Assembly (NCBI GenBank): GCA_902801245.1
Contig: CADCHW010000014.1
Coordinates: 2,879-60,663 of the forward strand
Reading direction: 5' to 3'
DNA length: 57,785 bases
From: an uncultured Ruminococcus sp.
Lineage (GTDB): Bacteria; Bacillota; Clostridia; Oscillospirales; Acutalibacteraceae
Shown here: in pieces, positions 34,141 through 44,055 of the stretch
Numbering within the stretch: the stretch's first letter is position 1
Layout of the letters: every line of letters starts with the position of its first letter
Translations under genes and position numbers: made by a program
Notes under the pieces: generated by a model
What the model saw: only the letters and a program-made list of their open reading frames with translations
Told to the model about the DNA's origin: nothing
Database searches by the model: none

Positions 34141-35997
34141 TTGAATGACTCTTCTTATGAGTATCTTGACAAAATAGATTCACCGGCTGATTTGAAAAAG
34201 CTGTCAATTGACGAGCTGGAGATTCTTTGTTCGGAGATAAGAGATAAGTTAATAAAAACAGTGTCTAAAAACGGCGGTCACTTGTCGCCAAATCTGGGCA
34301 CGGTGGAGCTTACCGTTGCTATGCACTATGTTTACGATACTCCAAACGATAAAATAATATGGGACGTAGGTCATCAGGCATATACGCATAAAATACTTAC
34401 AGGCCGCAGGGATAAGCTGGATACAATTAGACAAAAGGGCGGGATTTCCGGATTCCCGAAAAGAAACGAAAGTCCTTACGATGCCTTTAATGTCGGTCAC
34501 AGCAGCACTTCAATTTCCGCTGCCTATGGTATCGCAAAGGCAAGAGAGATAAAAGGCGAAAAGGGCAGAACGATAGCCGTTATCGGTGACGGTGCTTTAA
34601 CAGGCGGTCTGGCTTATGAGGGTCTTAACAATGCAGGTCGTGCCAAAAAAAATTTTACAATAATTTTGAATGACAATAAAATGTCGATTTCAAGAAATGT
34701 CGGCTCGATTTCAAAGTACCTTACTCACATCAGGATACGTCCCGGGTATATAAAAATAAAAAAGATTGTGGAAAAAATTCTTCTTCATACTCCTATAATC
34801 GGAGGACCTATCAGAAAGCTTATGCTAAATTCAAAATCAAAGCTGCGTATTTCTGTTTACAGGAATACTATTTTTGAGGATTTGGGTTTTGTTTATTACG
34901 GACCTGTTGACGGTCATAATCTGCGGAAGCTCATAAATGCCTTGAATGCAGCAAAGAACGTCAAGCAGGGTGTTTTGATTCACGTTATGACTACTAAGGG
35001 CAAAGGCTATCAGTATGCCGAAGAAGACCCGAAATCTTATCACGGTGTTTCAAGCTTTGATATTGAAAGTGGCGAGCCGATAAGCTCCAAAAAAGGTTTT
35101 TCCGCACATTTCGGTGAACTGCTTTGTGATTTTGCAAAAAAGGATTCCCGTATTTGTGCGATTACCGCCGCTATGAAAATAGGAACGGGACTTGCGAATT
35201 TTTCTCATAAGTACAAGGAAAGATTTTTTGATGTTGGAATTGCCGAGGAGCATGCCGTAACATTTGCAGCAGGTTTGGCTTGTGAAAAAATGGTGCCTGT
35301 TTTTGCGGTTTACTCGTCGTTTATACAACGTTCATATGACCAAATTGTTCACGATGTTGCCGCACAGGATTTGCATGTTATACTTGCAATTGATAGGGCA
35401 GGAATAGTCGGTGAAGACGGAGAAACTCACCAAGGTGTGTTCGATGTGCCTATGCTCAATAACATTCCTAACACGGTAATATATTCGCCCTGTTATTTTG
35501 ACGAGCTGGGCAGTGCGTTTTACAATGCAATTTACAAGCATAATTGTCTTGTTGCCGTGAGATATCCGAGAGGAAGTCAGCCGCACCGCCCGAAAGGTTA
35601 TACCCCAAATCCCGTATATACTGTTTATGGAAACGGCAAAGATGCGGCAATCGTCACATACGGAAGAATTTTCGCCTATGCGGCGGAAGCTATGGATATT
35701 TTAAAAGAAAAGGGCATAGATGTAACGATTATAAAGCTTAACAGAATACGTCCGATTTCGGAGGAAGCCGTTCAAAAGGCGGCGGAATTTGAAAAGGTTT
35801 ATTTCTTTGAAGAGGGTATCGAAACAGGCGGAGTCGGTGAACTGTTTTATTATATGCTGCACGATTTTGACTTTAAGGGTAAGTTTGAATTGACAGGAAT
35901 TAAAGATAAGTTTGTTCCGCAGTCAACGGTTGAAGAAGCTTTGGCGGAGCTTAATCTTGATTGTATGGGAATCGTAAATAAACTGATATGGAATTAA
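34141..35997 (+). CDS. dxs: 1-deoxy-D-xylulose-5-phosphate synthase
   Basis: 618 aa, typical length. TTG start with AAGGAATG upstream. The thiamine diphosphate motif is GDGALTGGLAYEGLNNA (about 151-167, ending NDNKMS), and the catalytic Glu lies in VGIAEEHAVTFAAGLA. HQGVFDVPML and RYPRGSQP are also conserved. It makes DXP from pyruvate and glyceraldehyde 3-phosphate, the first step of the MEP pathway, and works with ispA two genes upstream. Confidence 0.95.
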   Translation: MNDSSYEYLDKIDSPADLKKLSIDELEILCSEIRDKLIKTVSKNGGHLSPNLGTVELTVAMHYVYDTPNDKIIWDVGHQAYTHKILTGRRDKLDTIRQKGGISGFPKRNESPYDAFNVGHSSTSISAAYGIAKAREIKGEKGRTIAVIGDGALTGGLAYEGLNNAGRAKKNFTIILNDNKMSISRNVGSISKYLTHIRIRPGYIKIKKIVEKILLHTPIIGGPIRKLMLNSKSKLRISVYRNTIFEDLGFVYYGPVDGHNLRKLINALNAAKNVKQGVLIHVMTTKGKGYQYAEEDPKSYHGVSSFDIESGEPISSKKGFSAHFGELLCDFAKKDSRICAITAAMKIGTGLANFSHKYKERFFDVGIAEEHAVTFAAGLACEKMVPVFAVYSSFIQRSYDQIVHDVAAQDLHVILAIDRAGIVGEDGETHQGVFDVPMLNNIPNTVIYSPCYFDELGSAFYNAIYKHNCLVAVRYPRGSQPHRPKGYTPNPVYTVYGNGKDAAIVTYGRIFAYAAEAMDILKEKGIDVTIIKLNRIRPISEEAVQKAAEFEKVYFFEEGIETGGVGELFYYMLHDFDFKGKFELTGIKDKFVPQSTVEEALAELNLDCMGIVNKLIWN

Positions 35998-36012
35998 TTT
36001 GAGGGTGATGTT

Positions 36013-36822
36013 TTGGCTAATAAAAAAAGATTAGATGTAATGCTTTTTGAAAGAGGATTTGCCGAAAGCCGTGAAAAGGCAAAGGCAATTATTATGTCGG
36101 GAATAGTTTATGTTGACAATCAGAAATCCGATAAACCGGGTACTTCATATCCCGATACGTGTAATATCGAGGTAAGGGGCAGTACTTTGAAATATGTCAG
36201 CCGTGGAGGATTGAAGCTTGAAAAAGCCGTTGAGGTTTTTAATCTCGATTTAAAAGGTGTAACGGCTATGGATATAGGTGCATCTCACGGCGGCTTTACC
36301 GATTGTATGTTACAGAACGGTGCTAAAAAGGTTTTCTCGATTGATGTCGGTTACGGTGAGCTTGTGTACAAACTCCGCAACGATGAAAGAGTTGTTAATC
36401 TTGAAAGAACTAATTTCAGATATGTTACCGAGGAGCAGATTACCGACCCTATTGATTTTTTCAGTGTTGATGTTTCGTTTATATCACTGAGGTTAATTCT
36501 TCCCGTTGCAAGAAAATTCCTTAAAGATAACGGAACGGCTGTCTGTCTTATCAAGCCGCAGTTTGAAGCAGGCAGAGAAAATGTCGGCAAGAACGGTGTT
36601 GTAAGAGATCCAAAAATTCATTCAAGCGTTATTGGCGGAATTATAGATTTTGTTTTGGAAAACGGATTTTCCGTTATAGGTCTTGATTTTTCGCCTATAA
36701 AAGGTCCGGCAGGCAATATTGAATATCTGATGTACATTCGGAAAAGCGACAATCCCGAAATTGAGGTTGATATTGATATCGATAACTTAGTAAAATTATC
36801 TCACGAAACGCTGGATAAATAA
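36013..36822 (+). CDS. tlyA: TlyA-family rRNA methyltransferase (S4 + FtsJ-like)
   Basis: TTG start with GAGGGTG upstream. An N-terminal S4 RNA-binding domain (RLDVMLFERGFAESREKAKA) is followed by a SAM-binding methyltransferase with DIGASHGGFTDCML and the catalytic context FFSVDVSFISLRLI and LIKPQFEAGRE. 269 aa, the family length. It is annotated as hemolysin/2'-O-methyltransferase; methylation of rRNA is the established activity of TlyA. Part of the nusB operon. Confidence 0.92.
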   Translation: MANKKRLDVMLFERGFAESREKAKAIIMSGIVYVDNQKSDKPGTSYPDTCNIEVRGSTLKYVSRGGLKLEKAVEVFNLDLKGVTAMDIGASHGGFTDCMLQNGAKKVFSIDVGYGELVYKLRNDERVVNLERTNFRYVTEEQITDPIDFFSVDVSFISLRLILPVARKFLKDNGTAVCLIKPQFEAGRENVGKNGVVRDPKIHSSVIGGIIDFVLENGFSVIGLDFSPIKGPAGNIEYLMYIRKSDNPEIEVDIDIDNLVKLSHETLDK

Positions 36823-36835
36823 GGAGAGATTTTCT

Positions 36836-37438
36836 ATGACGCAATATATCGGAAGAGATGAACTCAGACGTTCTCTCAAAGCTATGAATATTATTGACGC
36901 GATAGTAACACCTCCAGAAAATGATTGGCTCAGAATGGTCAGCAGCGAAGTTTTCGAGGATAATACCGTATGGTACGTTATCGACAACGGCAGCGGCGAT
37001 GAGCTTAAAGTTATTTTCACGGAAAGCGGTATTTTCATAAAAGGCTTTGACCACGAAAATGAATTGAATCAGTTCGCTGCCGAGGAGTGGGATTCTTCGT
37101 TTTTTGAACATATATTTTCGGGTGTTCCCAAAGAAATGCTTGACTTGTTCACAGATGACGAACGTGATTATACCACTTTCTGTATGTGGTATCTTGATGA
37201 ATCGGGTATTTGGCACGAAAACGTTATTGAGGGCAATGACGGCGGAAAGAGTTATCTTCTTGGATATGTTCATCAAACGGCAAAGTCTTTTTATGATTGG
37301 GCAGATGAATACTATAACATAACTTTTGATTACAACATTATTCAAAAACTTTTTGACAACGGAACATTGTCAGTTGAGGATATATTGACATTGAACCCGA
37401 AATGTGATACACAGAGAGTGTTAAATGAAGTAGTGTAA
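36836..37438 (+). CDS. Conserved protein of unknown function, 200 aa
   Basis: AAGGAGAG precedes the ATG. It is acidic, rich in Trp and Asp, with no membrane segment and no recognised motif. Stretches such as WLRMVSSEVFEDNTVWYVID and GIFIKGFDHENELN suggest a mixed alpha/beta domain. It lies between tlyA and nadK, and proteins of this sort are known in this operon in related Firmicutes only as hypotheticals. Confidence 0.7.
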   Translation: MTQYIGRDELRRSLKAMNIIDAIVTPPENDWLRMVSSEVFEDNTVWYVIDNGSGDELKVIFTESGIFIKGFDHENELNQFAAEEWDSSFFEHIFSGVPKEMLDLFTDDERDYTTFCMWYLDESGIWHENVIEGNDGGKSYLLGYVHQTAKSFYDWADEYYNITFDYNIIQKLFDNGTLSVEDILTLNPKCDTQRVLNEVV

Positions 37439-37463
37439 AATATAAACAAATTCGGTGAATACT

Positions 37464-38321
37464 ATGAATATTGCAATTATACCAAATTCAACCAAAGATA
37501 AAGCAATTGAATACGCTTCCACAATCATAACCTTTCTAACCGATTATGATTGTAATTTTTCCGTGCCGTGGGAATTCTCTGAAACGGTTAAAAGCGACAG
37601 AGCGGCATATTTTCCAAATCATTACGAAACCGTTAAAAATTCCGATTTGGTAATTGCAATCGGCGGTGACGGCACTATCATTCATATTGCAAAGCACGCA
37701 GCTGTTTTGTGCAAGCCTATTCTGGGTGTAAACTGCGGACGGGTTGGATTTGTTGCAAATTTAGAACCTGCCGAGATTTCACTTTTATCAAAGCTTTTTG
37801 ATAAGAGTTATACCGTAGACGAAAGAATGCTGCTTGAAGTAACGGTGAATTATAACAACAAAACAGAAGTACTTTATGCACTGAATGATGTAACCGTTTC
37901 AAAGGGTTCTGTTTCGAGAATGATTGAGCTTGACGTAAACCTTAACGATGAATTCATAAATTCTTACCGTGCGGACGGTCTTATATTTTCAACTCCCACA
38001 GGCTCAACTGCATATTCTCTTTCGGCAGGCGGACCCGTTATCGAACCGCATATGAAGTGTATACTGCTCACCCCGATATGTCCGCACTCACTGTTTTCAC
38101 GTTCTGTTTTGTTTTCCGATGATTCGCAAGTAAACGTGTTTCCGAATGATAAATGTACCGAGGATATATTTGTTACGGTTGACGGAATACATTCCTACAG
38201 AATAGAGAAAAACGACAGCGTTACAATAAAAAAGTCAAAGCTTACGGCGAATTTTATAAAACTGAACAATAAGAATTTTTACAGAATACTTAACGATAAA
38301 CTAAATGAAAGGAGGAACTGA
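37464..38321 (+). CDS. nadK: NAD kinase
   Basis: The ATG at 37464 (MNIAIIPN) is preferred to the GTG nine bases earlier because GGTGA lies just before it. Family motifs: IAIGGDGTIIHIAK (GGDG), CGRVGFVANL and TPTGSTAYSLSAGGP. About 285 aa. It phosphorylates NAD to NADP. Followed two bases later by argR. Confidence 0.93.
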   Translation: MNIAIIPNSTKDKAIEYASTIITFLTDYDCNFSVPWEFSETVKSDRAAYFPNHYETVKNSDLVIAIGGDGTIIHIAKHAAVLCKPILGVNCGRVGFVANLEPAEISLLSKLFDKSYTVDERMLLEVTVNYNNKTEVLYALNDVTVSKGSVSRMIELDVNLNDEFINSYRADGLIFSTPTGSTAYSLSAGGPVIEPHMKCILLTPICPHSLFSRSVLFSDDSQVNVFPNDKCTEDIFVTVDGIHSYRIEKNDSVTIKKSKLTANFIKLNNKNFYRILNDKLNERRN

Positions 38322-38323
38322 TT

Positions 38324-38785
38324 TTGAAAAAGGGAAGACATTCAAAAATACTTGAACTGATTCAAACACAGGAAATCAGCACGCAGGACGAACTTCTTCT
38401 GGAGCTTCGCAACTGCGGCTATAACGTCACACAGGCAACCGTTTCAAGGGATATCAAAGAATTGAAGCTTATAAAAATTCTTTCCAAAAGCGGAAAATAC
38501 TGCTATGCCGCAAGTGCCGTAAAATCAATCGATATAAAGTCAAATCTGGAATCACTGTTTTCAACGTCCGTTCTCTCCGTGGATTATGCAGAGAATCTTG
38601 TTATAATAAAAACGGTATCGGGTATGGCACAGGCTGTCTGCACGTCCATAGACGCAGCAGGTATAAGCGATATATTAGGCTCTATTGCAGGTGATGACAC
38701 TATTTTCCTTGCAGCCAAAACCTCCGAAAAAGCAATCGGAATTGCAGCGAATTTAAAGGTAATTTCTATTTATGACAAGAACTGA
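38324..38785 (+). CDS. argR: Arginine repressor ArgR/AhrC
   Basis: 153 aa, TTG start after AAAGGAGGAAC. The N-terminal winged helix has STQDELLLELRNCGYNVTQA and TVSRDIKELKL. The C-terminal arginine-binding/oligomerisation domain ends GSIAGDDTIFLAAK. The argR-recN order is typical of Firmicutes. It controls arginine metabolism. Confidence 0.93.
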   Translation: MKKGRHSKILELIQTQEISTQDELLLELRNCGYNVTQATVSRDIKELKLIKILSKSGKYCYAASAVKSIDIKSNLESLFSTSVLSVDYAENLVIIKTVSGMAQAVCTSIDAAGISDILGSIAGDDTIFLAAKTSEKAIGIAANLKVISIYDKN

Positions 38786-38794
38786 GGTAATAAT

Positions 38795-40453
38795 ATGTTA
38801 GCAAATATTCATATAGAAAATGTTGCGGTAATCGAAAAACAAGATATTAATTTTGATGATGCTTTTAATATTCTTACAGGTGAAACAGGTGCGGGTAAAT
38901 CTATAATTATCGACTCAATCAATGCTATAATGGGTCAAAGAATGTCAAGAGATTTAATCCGTTCAGGTGCTTCGGCGGCTGTGGTAATTGCAACATTTTC
39001 AGATGTTTCGGACATAGCCTGTGAAATTCTGAAAGACTGCGGTTATGAAGACGAGGACGGAATGTTTATACTTCAAAGGCAAATGACAGCAGGAGGTAAA
39101 AATATTTGTAAAATCAACGGTCGTCCCGCACCGCTTTCGGTGCTTAAAAAAGTAAGCCCGGTTCTCATAAATATTTACGGTCAGAACGAGGGTTACGATT
39201 TTATGACTGCCGACAGCCATATAAAATATATAGATGCACTCGGAGAGTACGGTGATATACTTGATGAATATAAATCAAAATATGCGGTCTATTCAGATTT
39301 AAGACGTAAGCTTATAAATTTAAGGGATAATATTCAGGACAGAGAAAGAAAAATTGATTTGCTTCAATATCAAATCGGAGAAATTGAAGAAGCAGATTTG
39401 CAGCCGGGCGAGCTTGAAGAGCTTGAATCAAGACGATTGATTCTCAATAACAGCGAGAAAATCAAAACAGGGATTTCATCTGCATATTCACTGCTTGTCG
39501 GTGACGAAGAAGAGGGAGCTATTTCCATTCTCGATAATGTCTGCGACACATTGTCGGATATATCGGAGCTTTACCCGGATTTGAGCGACGTAACAAACCG
39601 CATTCAATCCGTATATGAGGAGCTTAACGACTGTCATTACGAAATTCGTGATTTGATAGACGAAGTAGACTTTGACCCTCGTGAAATTGATGAAGTGGAA
39701 GAAAGATATGATTTGATTAAAAATCTGTCAAGAAAATACGGAGATACCATTGAAGAGATTTTATCTTTCTGTGAGAAATCTCAAAAGGAGCTTGACGACC
39801 TTATTCAGTTTGACGTAAATAAAGAAAAGCTTGAAAAGGATTTTACCAAGGCTAAAAAAGATTTGCTTGAAATCGCAAAGAAGCTTACGGCGGCAAGAAC
39901 AAAGGCAGCGGACTCTTTTTCAAAAGCCGTAATGCAGGAAATGCGTTATCTTGATATGCCGAATGTTGTAATGGTGCCGAGTATAACAAAATGCGAGTTC
40001 ACCGAAAACGGCTGCGACCGTCTGGAGCTTTTGATATCCGCAAACCCCGGCGAAGAGCCTAAGCCTCTTTCAAAGATAGCGTCGGGCGGTGAGCTTTCAA
40101 GAATAATGCTTGCCATAAAAACCATTATCGCCGAAAAAGACGAAATTGCAACGCTGATTTTTGATGAAGTCGATACAGGTATAAGCGGCTCGGCGGCTTC
40201 AAAAGTCGGAAGAAAATTACAGCAGCTTTCAAAATCACATCAAGTGCTGTGTATTACACATCAGGCTCAGATTGCGGCTCTTGCGGATATTCATTTGTTT
40301 ATCAGCAAAAACGTTTCGGACGGACGCACTTATACAACTGTCCGTGAGCTTGATTTTGATGAAAGAAAATACGAACTTTCAAGAATTATTGACGGAAACA
40401 ATCCGTCGAAGCTTTCCTTGCAGCATGCAGAGGAAATGCTCAGAGCTAAATAA
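38795..40453 (+). CDS. recN: DNA repair protein RecN
   Basis: 552 aa SMC-like ATPase. Walker A NILTGETGAGKSIIID (about 27-42), coiled-coil arms from about 170 to 370, the ABC signature ASGGELSRIMLAIK and Walker B TLIFDEVDTGISG. It acts in double-strand break repair. GAGGTAA precedes the ATG. Confidence 0.95.
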   Translation: MLANIHIENVAVIEKQDINFDDAFNILTGETGAGKSIIIDSINAIMGQRMSRDLIRSGASAAVVIATFSDVSDIACEILKDCGYEDEDGMFILQRQMTAGGKNICKINGRPAPLSVLKKVSPVLINIYGQNEGYDFMTADSHIKYIDALGEYGDILDEYKSKYAVYSDLRRKLINLRDNIQDRERKIDLLQYQIGEIEEADLQPGELEELESRRLILNNSEKIKTGISSAYSLLVGDEEEGAISILDNVCDTLSDISELYPDLSDVTNRIQSVYEELNDCHYEIRDLIDEVDFDPREIDEVEERYDLIKNLSRKYGDTIEEILSFCEKSQKELDDLIQFDVNKEKLEKDFTKAKKDLLEIAKKLTAARTKAADSFSKAVMQEMRYLDMPNVVMVPSITKCEFTENGCDRLELLISANPGEEPKPLSKIASGGELSRIMLAIKTIIAEKDEIATLIFDEVDTGISGSAASKVGRKLQQLSKSHQVLCITHQAQIAALADIHLFISKNVSDGRTYTTVRELDFDERKYELSRIIDGNNPSKLSLQHAEEMLRAK

Positions 40454-40471
40454 AAAGGAGTATGAGATGAT

Positions 40472-41677
40472 ATGAAAATCCCGTTTTCACCGCCTGATAT
40501 AGGTCAGGCTGAAATTGATGCAGTTGTTGAAACTATGAAATCTTCGTGGATTACAACAGGTCCAAAAACGGAGGAGCTTTCACAAAAGGTCGCACAGATG
40601 TGTCACGTGCCGTATGCGGTTTGTATGAACTCCGCAACGGCTTGCCACGAAATGGCAATGCGGCTTCTCGGTATAGGCGAGGGTGATGAAGTTATAGTTC
40701 CTGCATATACATATACCGCTTCGGCAAGCGTTATTGAACACGTTGGAGCGACACCGATTATAGTCGATACCGAGCCGGGAACTTTTCATATCTCTTATGA
40801 CGAGGTTGAAAAAGCGATAACGCCTAAAACAAAAGCAATCGTGCCTGTTGATTTGGGCGGTGTTCTCTGCGATTACGACAGACTTCTGAGTATTGCCGAA
40901 AGCAAAAAGGATATATTCAATCCGTCCAACGACATTCAAAAGGCTATCGGAAGAATTGCCATAGTTGCAGACGGTGCTCATTCGTTTTTAGCCGAAAGAA
41001 AAGACGGCAAACGTTCGGGCGAGCTTGCAGACTTTACAAGCTTTTCTTTTCATGCGGTTAAGAACTTCACAACTGCCGAGGGCGGTTCGCTTGTATGGAA
41101 ACCGATTGACGGCTTTGACGGAAAGGATATCAAGAAAACATTGTCGCTCCTTTCGTGTCACGGTCAGGACAGAGGATTCAAACCCGAGGGCGAGAAGCCG
41201 TTCTGGGAATATGATGTTGTTTTCACAGGCTATAAGCACAATATGACAGATATTTTGGCGTCAATCGGTCTGGTGCAGGTTGACAGGGCAGAGGAGATTC
41301 TTAACAAAAGACATTATATCGTTGAGAAGTATAACAAGGCATTTATCGGTTTAAACGGTGTCGAGATTCTGAACCACTTTGAAACAATCGGGTCAAGCTG
41401 TCATTTGTACCTTGTTCGTTTCCCCGAAAAAGACGAGAGTTTCAGAAATGAATTTATGGACAGAATGCTTGCCAAGGGTGTTGCAACTAACGTTCATTAC
41501 AAACCCTTGCCGCTGCTTACTGCTTATAAGAAGCTGGGATTTGATATTTCGGATTACCCCAATGCTTATAATATGTATAAGAACGAGGTTACTCTGCCGC
41601 TGTTCACTCTCCTTACAAATGAACAGATTGACTATGTAATCGAAAAATTCAGGGAAACTTACAAAGAAATGATGTAA
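40472..41677 (+). CDS. DegT/DnrJ/EryC1-type PLP aminotransferase, 401 aa
   Basis: Typical sugar aminotransferase: IPFSPPDIGQAEIDAVVE at the start, VPAYTYTASASVIEHVGATP, the Asp-Gly-Ala-His in VADGAHSFLAE, and the PLP lysine in SFHAVKNFTTAEGG (about residue 193). These enzymes transfer an amino group to a keto-sugar nucleotide for surface polysaccharides or glycoproteins. AAGGAG lies 11 bases before the ATG. It follows recN by 18 bases; no other sugar-nucleotide gene is adjacent. Confidence 0.9.
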   Translation: MKIPFSPPDIGQAEIDAVVETMKSSWITTGPKTEELSQKVAQMCHVPYAVCMNSATACHEMAMRLLGIGEGDEVIVPAYTYTASASVIEHVGATPIIVDTEPGTFHISYDEVEKAITPKTKAIVPVDLGGVLCDYDRLLSIAESKKDIFNPSNDIQKAIGRIAIVADGAHSFLAERKDGKRSGELADFTSFSFHAVKNFTTAEGGSLVWKPIDGFDGKDIKKTLSLLSCHGQDRGFKPEGEKPFWEYDVVFTGYKHNMTDILASIGLVQVDRAEEILNKRHYIVEKYNKAFIGLNGVEILNHFETIGSSCHLYLVRFPEKDESFRNEFMDRMLAKGVATNVHYKPLPLLTAYKKLGFDISDYPNAYNMYKNEVTLPLFTLLTNEQIDYVIEKFRETYKEMM

Positions 41678-41714
41678 ACATTTAGGCATGCATTTTTGGA
41701 GGAAATATTGAATT

Positions 41715-42530
41715 ATGAGTTATGAAATTATAGCACTTGATATTGACGGCACTTTGACAAACTCCCAAAAAGAGATTACTCCCCGAACCAAGGAAGCTCT
41801 TATCGAAGCTCAAAAGCTCGGTAAAAAGGTAGTACTCGCTTCGGGAAGACATAATTCGGGTATGAAAGATGTTGCCGAAGAGCTGGAGCTTGACAAGTAC
41901 GGCGGATATATTATGGCTTTCAACGGAGGAAAGGTTATCAACGCAAAGACGGGGGAAGTGATTTCTTCGGTTAATTTTCCGCACCAATATATCGAACCTG
42001 TATACAATTGCGTGAAAGATGAAAACATCACAGTAATTACATACGAAGATGACATCATTGTTATGAACGACAAAGTGAACGACTACACTCACGTTGAAGC
42101 TAAGATTCTTAAAATGGATTACAAGGTCGTTGATAACTTTCTTGAATACGTTACGTTCGAGGTCAATAAACTGCTTCTTGTCGGTGAACCCGAGATAATA
42201 GACAAGTATGAAAAAATTCTTGTTGAGAAGTACAAAGGCTATTTTGACGTTTTCAAGAGTTGTCCGTTTTTCCTTGAGGTTATGCCGTTTGGAGTGAATA
42301 AGGGTGCAAGTCTTTCGACAATGCTCGGAAAACTCGGTTACACACGGGAACAGCTTATAGCCTGCGGCGACAGCTATAACGATATGACAATGATAGGTTA
42401 TGCAGGTCTGGGAGTTTGTATGAAGAACGGGGAAAAGGACGTAAAGAAAATTGCAGACCTTATTGCCGATACAAATGATAATGACGGAGTTGCAAAGGTA
42501 GTAGAGGAATATCTTTTAAATAAGCTTTAA
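41715..42530 (+). CDS. Cof-type HAD phosphatase, 271 aa
   Basis: HAD motif I LDIDGTLTNSQKE (about 7-19), motif II LASGRHNSG, the lysine in VNKGASLSTML and motif IV IACGDSYNDMTMI. The C2B cap marks the Cof/YidA group, which dephosphorylates sugar phosphates and similar small molecules. TGGAGG lies 11 bases upstream. It is the last gene of this run; no hairpin terminator is obvious before element E. Confidence 0.92.
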   Translation: MSYEIIALDIDGTLTNSQKEITPRTKEALIEAQKLGKKVVLASGRHNSGMKDVAEELELDKYGGYIMAFNGGKVINAKTGEVISSVNFPHQYIEPVYNCVKDENITVITYEDDIIVMNDKVNDYTHVEAKILKMDYKVVDNFLEYVTFEVNKLLLVGEPEIIDKYEKILVEKYKGYFDVFKSCPFFLEVMPFGVNKGASLSTMLGKLGYTREQLIACGDSYNDMTMIGYAGLGVCMKNGEKDVKKIADLIADTNDNDGVAKVVEEYLLNKL

Positions 42531-42540
42531 GATGTAACAC

Positions 42541-42786
42541 CTGTTAAAAGTTTGGTCAAGCTTTTCAAAGCTTGCGGGTCAAGGGCAGAGCCCTTGTCGC
42601 TGACGAAACCAACTTGCAAAGAAAAGCAAAGTACCCTCAGCGAAACCAAACGAATTATCATCAAAGAAATAAAAACACATCAAAATAATATCTTTCCTTA
42701 AAAAACAAAAATAGGCAACAGCGAAGCGAATTGCCGGTTGAAGAAAGATAACGTATGATTTGTTTTCAATCGTAAAGGTACAATTT
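42541..42786 (-). mobile_element. Inverted-repeat (MITE-like) element, copy E
   Basis: It starts at TGTTAAAAGTTTGGTCAAGC, with AAGGGCAGAGCCCTT as a perfect 6-bp hairpin (42582-42596), CGCTGACG/CCCTCAGCG, then GGCAACAGCGAAGCGAATTGCC (about 42714-42735), which is itself an inverted repeat, and GGTTGAAGAAAGATAACGT. The far end TCAATCGTAAAGGTACAATTT is a degenerate terminal repeat. It fills most of the gap between the phosphatase gene and the next promoter. Confidence 0.75.
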
Positions 42787-42816
42787 ATTTTTTTCAGCAT
42801 AATGCTCTAAACCCCC

Positions 42817-42845
42817 TTGAATTTGTTGGCAAAAAACGCTATAAT
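42817..42845 (+). promoter_or_regulatory. Promoter for the membrane protein gene at 42883
   Basis: TTGAAT (42817-42822), 17 bases, TATAAT (42840-42845). Confidence 0.7.
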
Positions 42846-42882
42846 AATAGTATAACATTCACAAATCAGGAGCGTGTATATA

Positions 42883-44004
42883 GTGGAAAAAAGCAAATTA
42901 AAATTGCTGAGTATTACGCTTGCGGCAGTGTTTTTTATGTTGAATTTTACATTCCTCTGTTCATCTGCCGTTTCTAATACAAGTACATATGAAATTCCCG
43001 AGCTTGCAATGACTATGGATATCCCTACAAGTATTAAAGTGATTACTCCGGGTATCAAGCAAAGCGACCCGATTTTTTCAACAGAAATGTTTGATTACAT
43101 TCAAACTATGTCAAAGTTCCGTGATAACGATGATTACTTTTACGGAAAGGATTCAAAGGGGAGCATTGAGTTTGAAGTAATATTGACCGAGAATGAAGAC
43201 GGGATTGAAAATCTGACAAAGCTTTCGGAAAAGAAGCAAAATACAGTTATGGAATCTGTTTCACAGCAGTCGGACGTTATCGGAAGCTCAATTTACAAAA
43301 CAGATACAGTAGTTTATATTGAATCCTCACGAAGCATTAATAACTCTGACGGAAGATTTTTCTCCAAGGAATATTATACTATTTATGACGGCTATGATAT
43401 TACGGTTAAATTAACTTCAAACAACGATAACTTATCGAACTCTGAATTTGATATGCTGAAATTAATTGTTGACAGTATACGTTTTCCAAAGGAGAAGACA
43501 GTAAATTTGGCAGAGGTACTGAGTGTGTCGGAGTTTTTTTGTTTCTTTCTGCTAACTGTGTCGTTTGTGATATTGGTAATTGCTAAAATTCAAAGTATCA
43601 AACGAGAAAAATATCGTGCGGAACGTAAGCAAAGCAGAATGAAACAGCGTATGGAAAGAGATGCCAGAGAAAAGCAGGAAGCCGAACGAGAAGCCGCCGC
43701 AGCTGAAAACTCCAAAAACGAACAAGCGGCAGAAAGCTCAAAAACCGAATCAACCTCCGAAAAAGAGAAATTGGAAAATGAAAATAATTCTCAACAGTCA
43801 AAACAGCAGGAAGAACAGACAATTACAAAACCTGTGAAAACGGAAGCTAATAATTCCAATCCAGAAAATACGGTCAAGCAGCAAGAAACTTTAATAGATT
43901 TAGATGCGGCTATAGCCAATTTTGAAGACTCATCGGAAGACAGACAAGAACGAAGAAACAACAATAAGAAACAGAAGAAAATCAAATTACCGTTTGGAAA
44001 GTAA
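42883..44004 (+). CDS. Membrane-anchored protein with charged C-terminal tail, 373 aa
   Basis: The GTG at 42883 is chosen because AGGAG (42868-42872) is ten bases upstream; the GTG at 42874 is too close. An N-terminal signal-like hydrophobic stretch (LLSITLAAVFFMLNFTFLCSS) leads to an outside domain of about 180 residues, then a membrane segment near residues 208-230 (FFCFFLLTVSFVILVIAKI). The cytoplasmic tail of about 140 residues is low in complexity: a basic stretch (RKQSRMKQRMERDAREKQ), Glu/Ala/Ser/Gln repeats and a lysine-rich end. Function not recognised. It is monocistronic. Confidence 0.75.
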   Translation: MEKSKLKLLSITLAAVFFMLNFTFLCSSAVSNTSTYEIPELAMTMDIPTSIKVITPGIKQSDPIFSTEMFDYIQTMSKFRDNDDYFYGKDSKGSIEFEVILTENEDGIENLTKLSEKKQNTVMESVSQQSDVIGSSIYKTDTVVYIESSRSINNSDGRFFSKEYYTIYDGYDITVKLTSNNDNLSNSEFDMLKLIVDSIRFPKEKTVNLAEVLSVSEFFCFFLLTVSFVILVIAKIQSIKREKYRAERKQSRMKQRMERDAREKQEAEREAAAAENSKNEQAAESSKTESTSEKEKLENENNSQQSKQQEEQTITKPVKTEANNSNPENTVKQQETLIDLDAAIANFEDSSEDRQERRNNNKKQKKIKLPFGK

Positions 44005-44009
44005 AAATT

Positions 44010-44052
44010 GCAGCGGCTTAAAAACAGTACGTTTTTGAAGCCGCTGCTTTTA
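44010..44052. terminator. Bidirectional terminator
   Basis: GCAGCGGCTT (44010-44019) and AAGCCGCTGC (44038-44047) form a 10-bp stem with T- and A-runs outside, between convergent genes. Confidence 0.8.
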
Positions 44053-44055
44053 TTA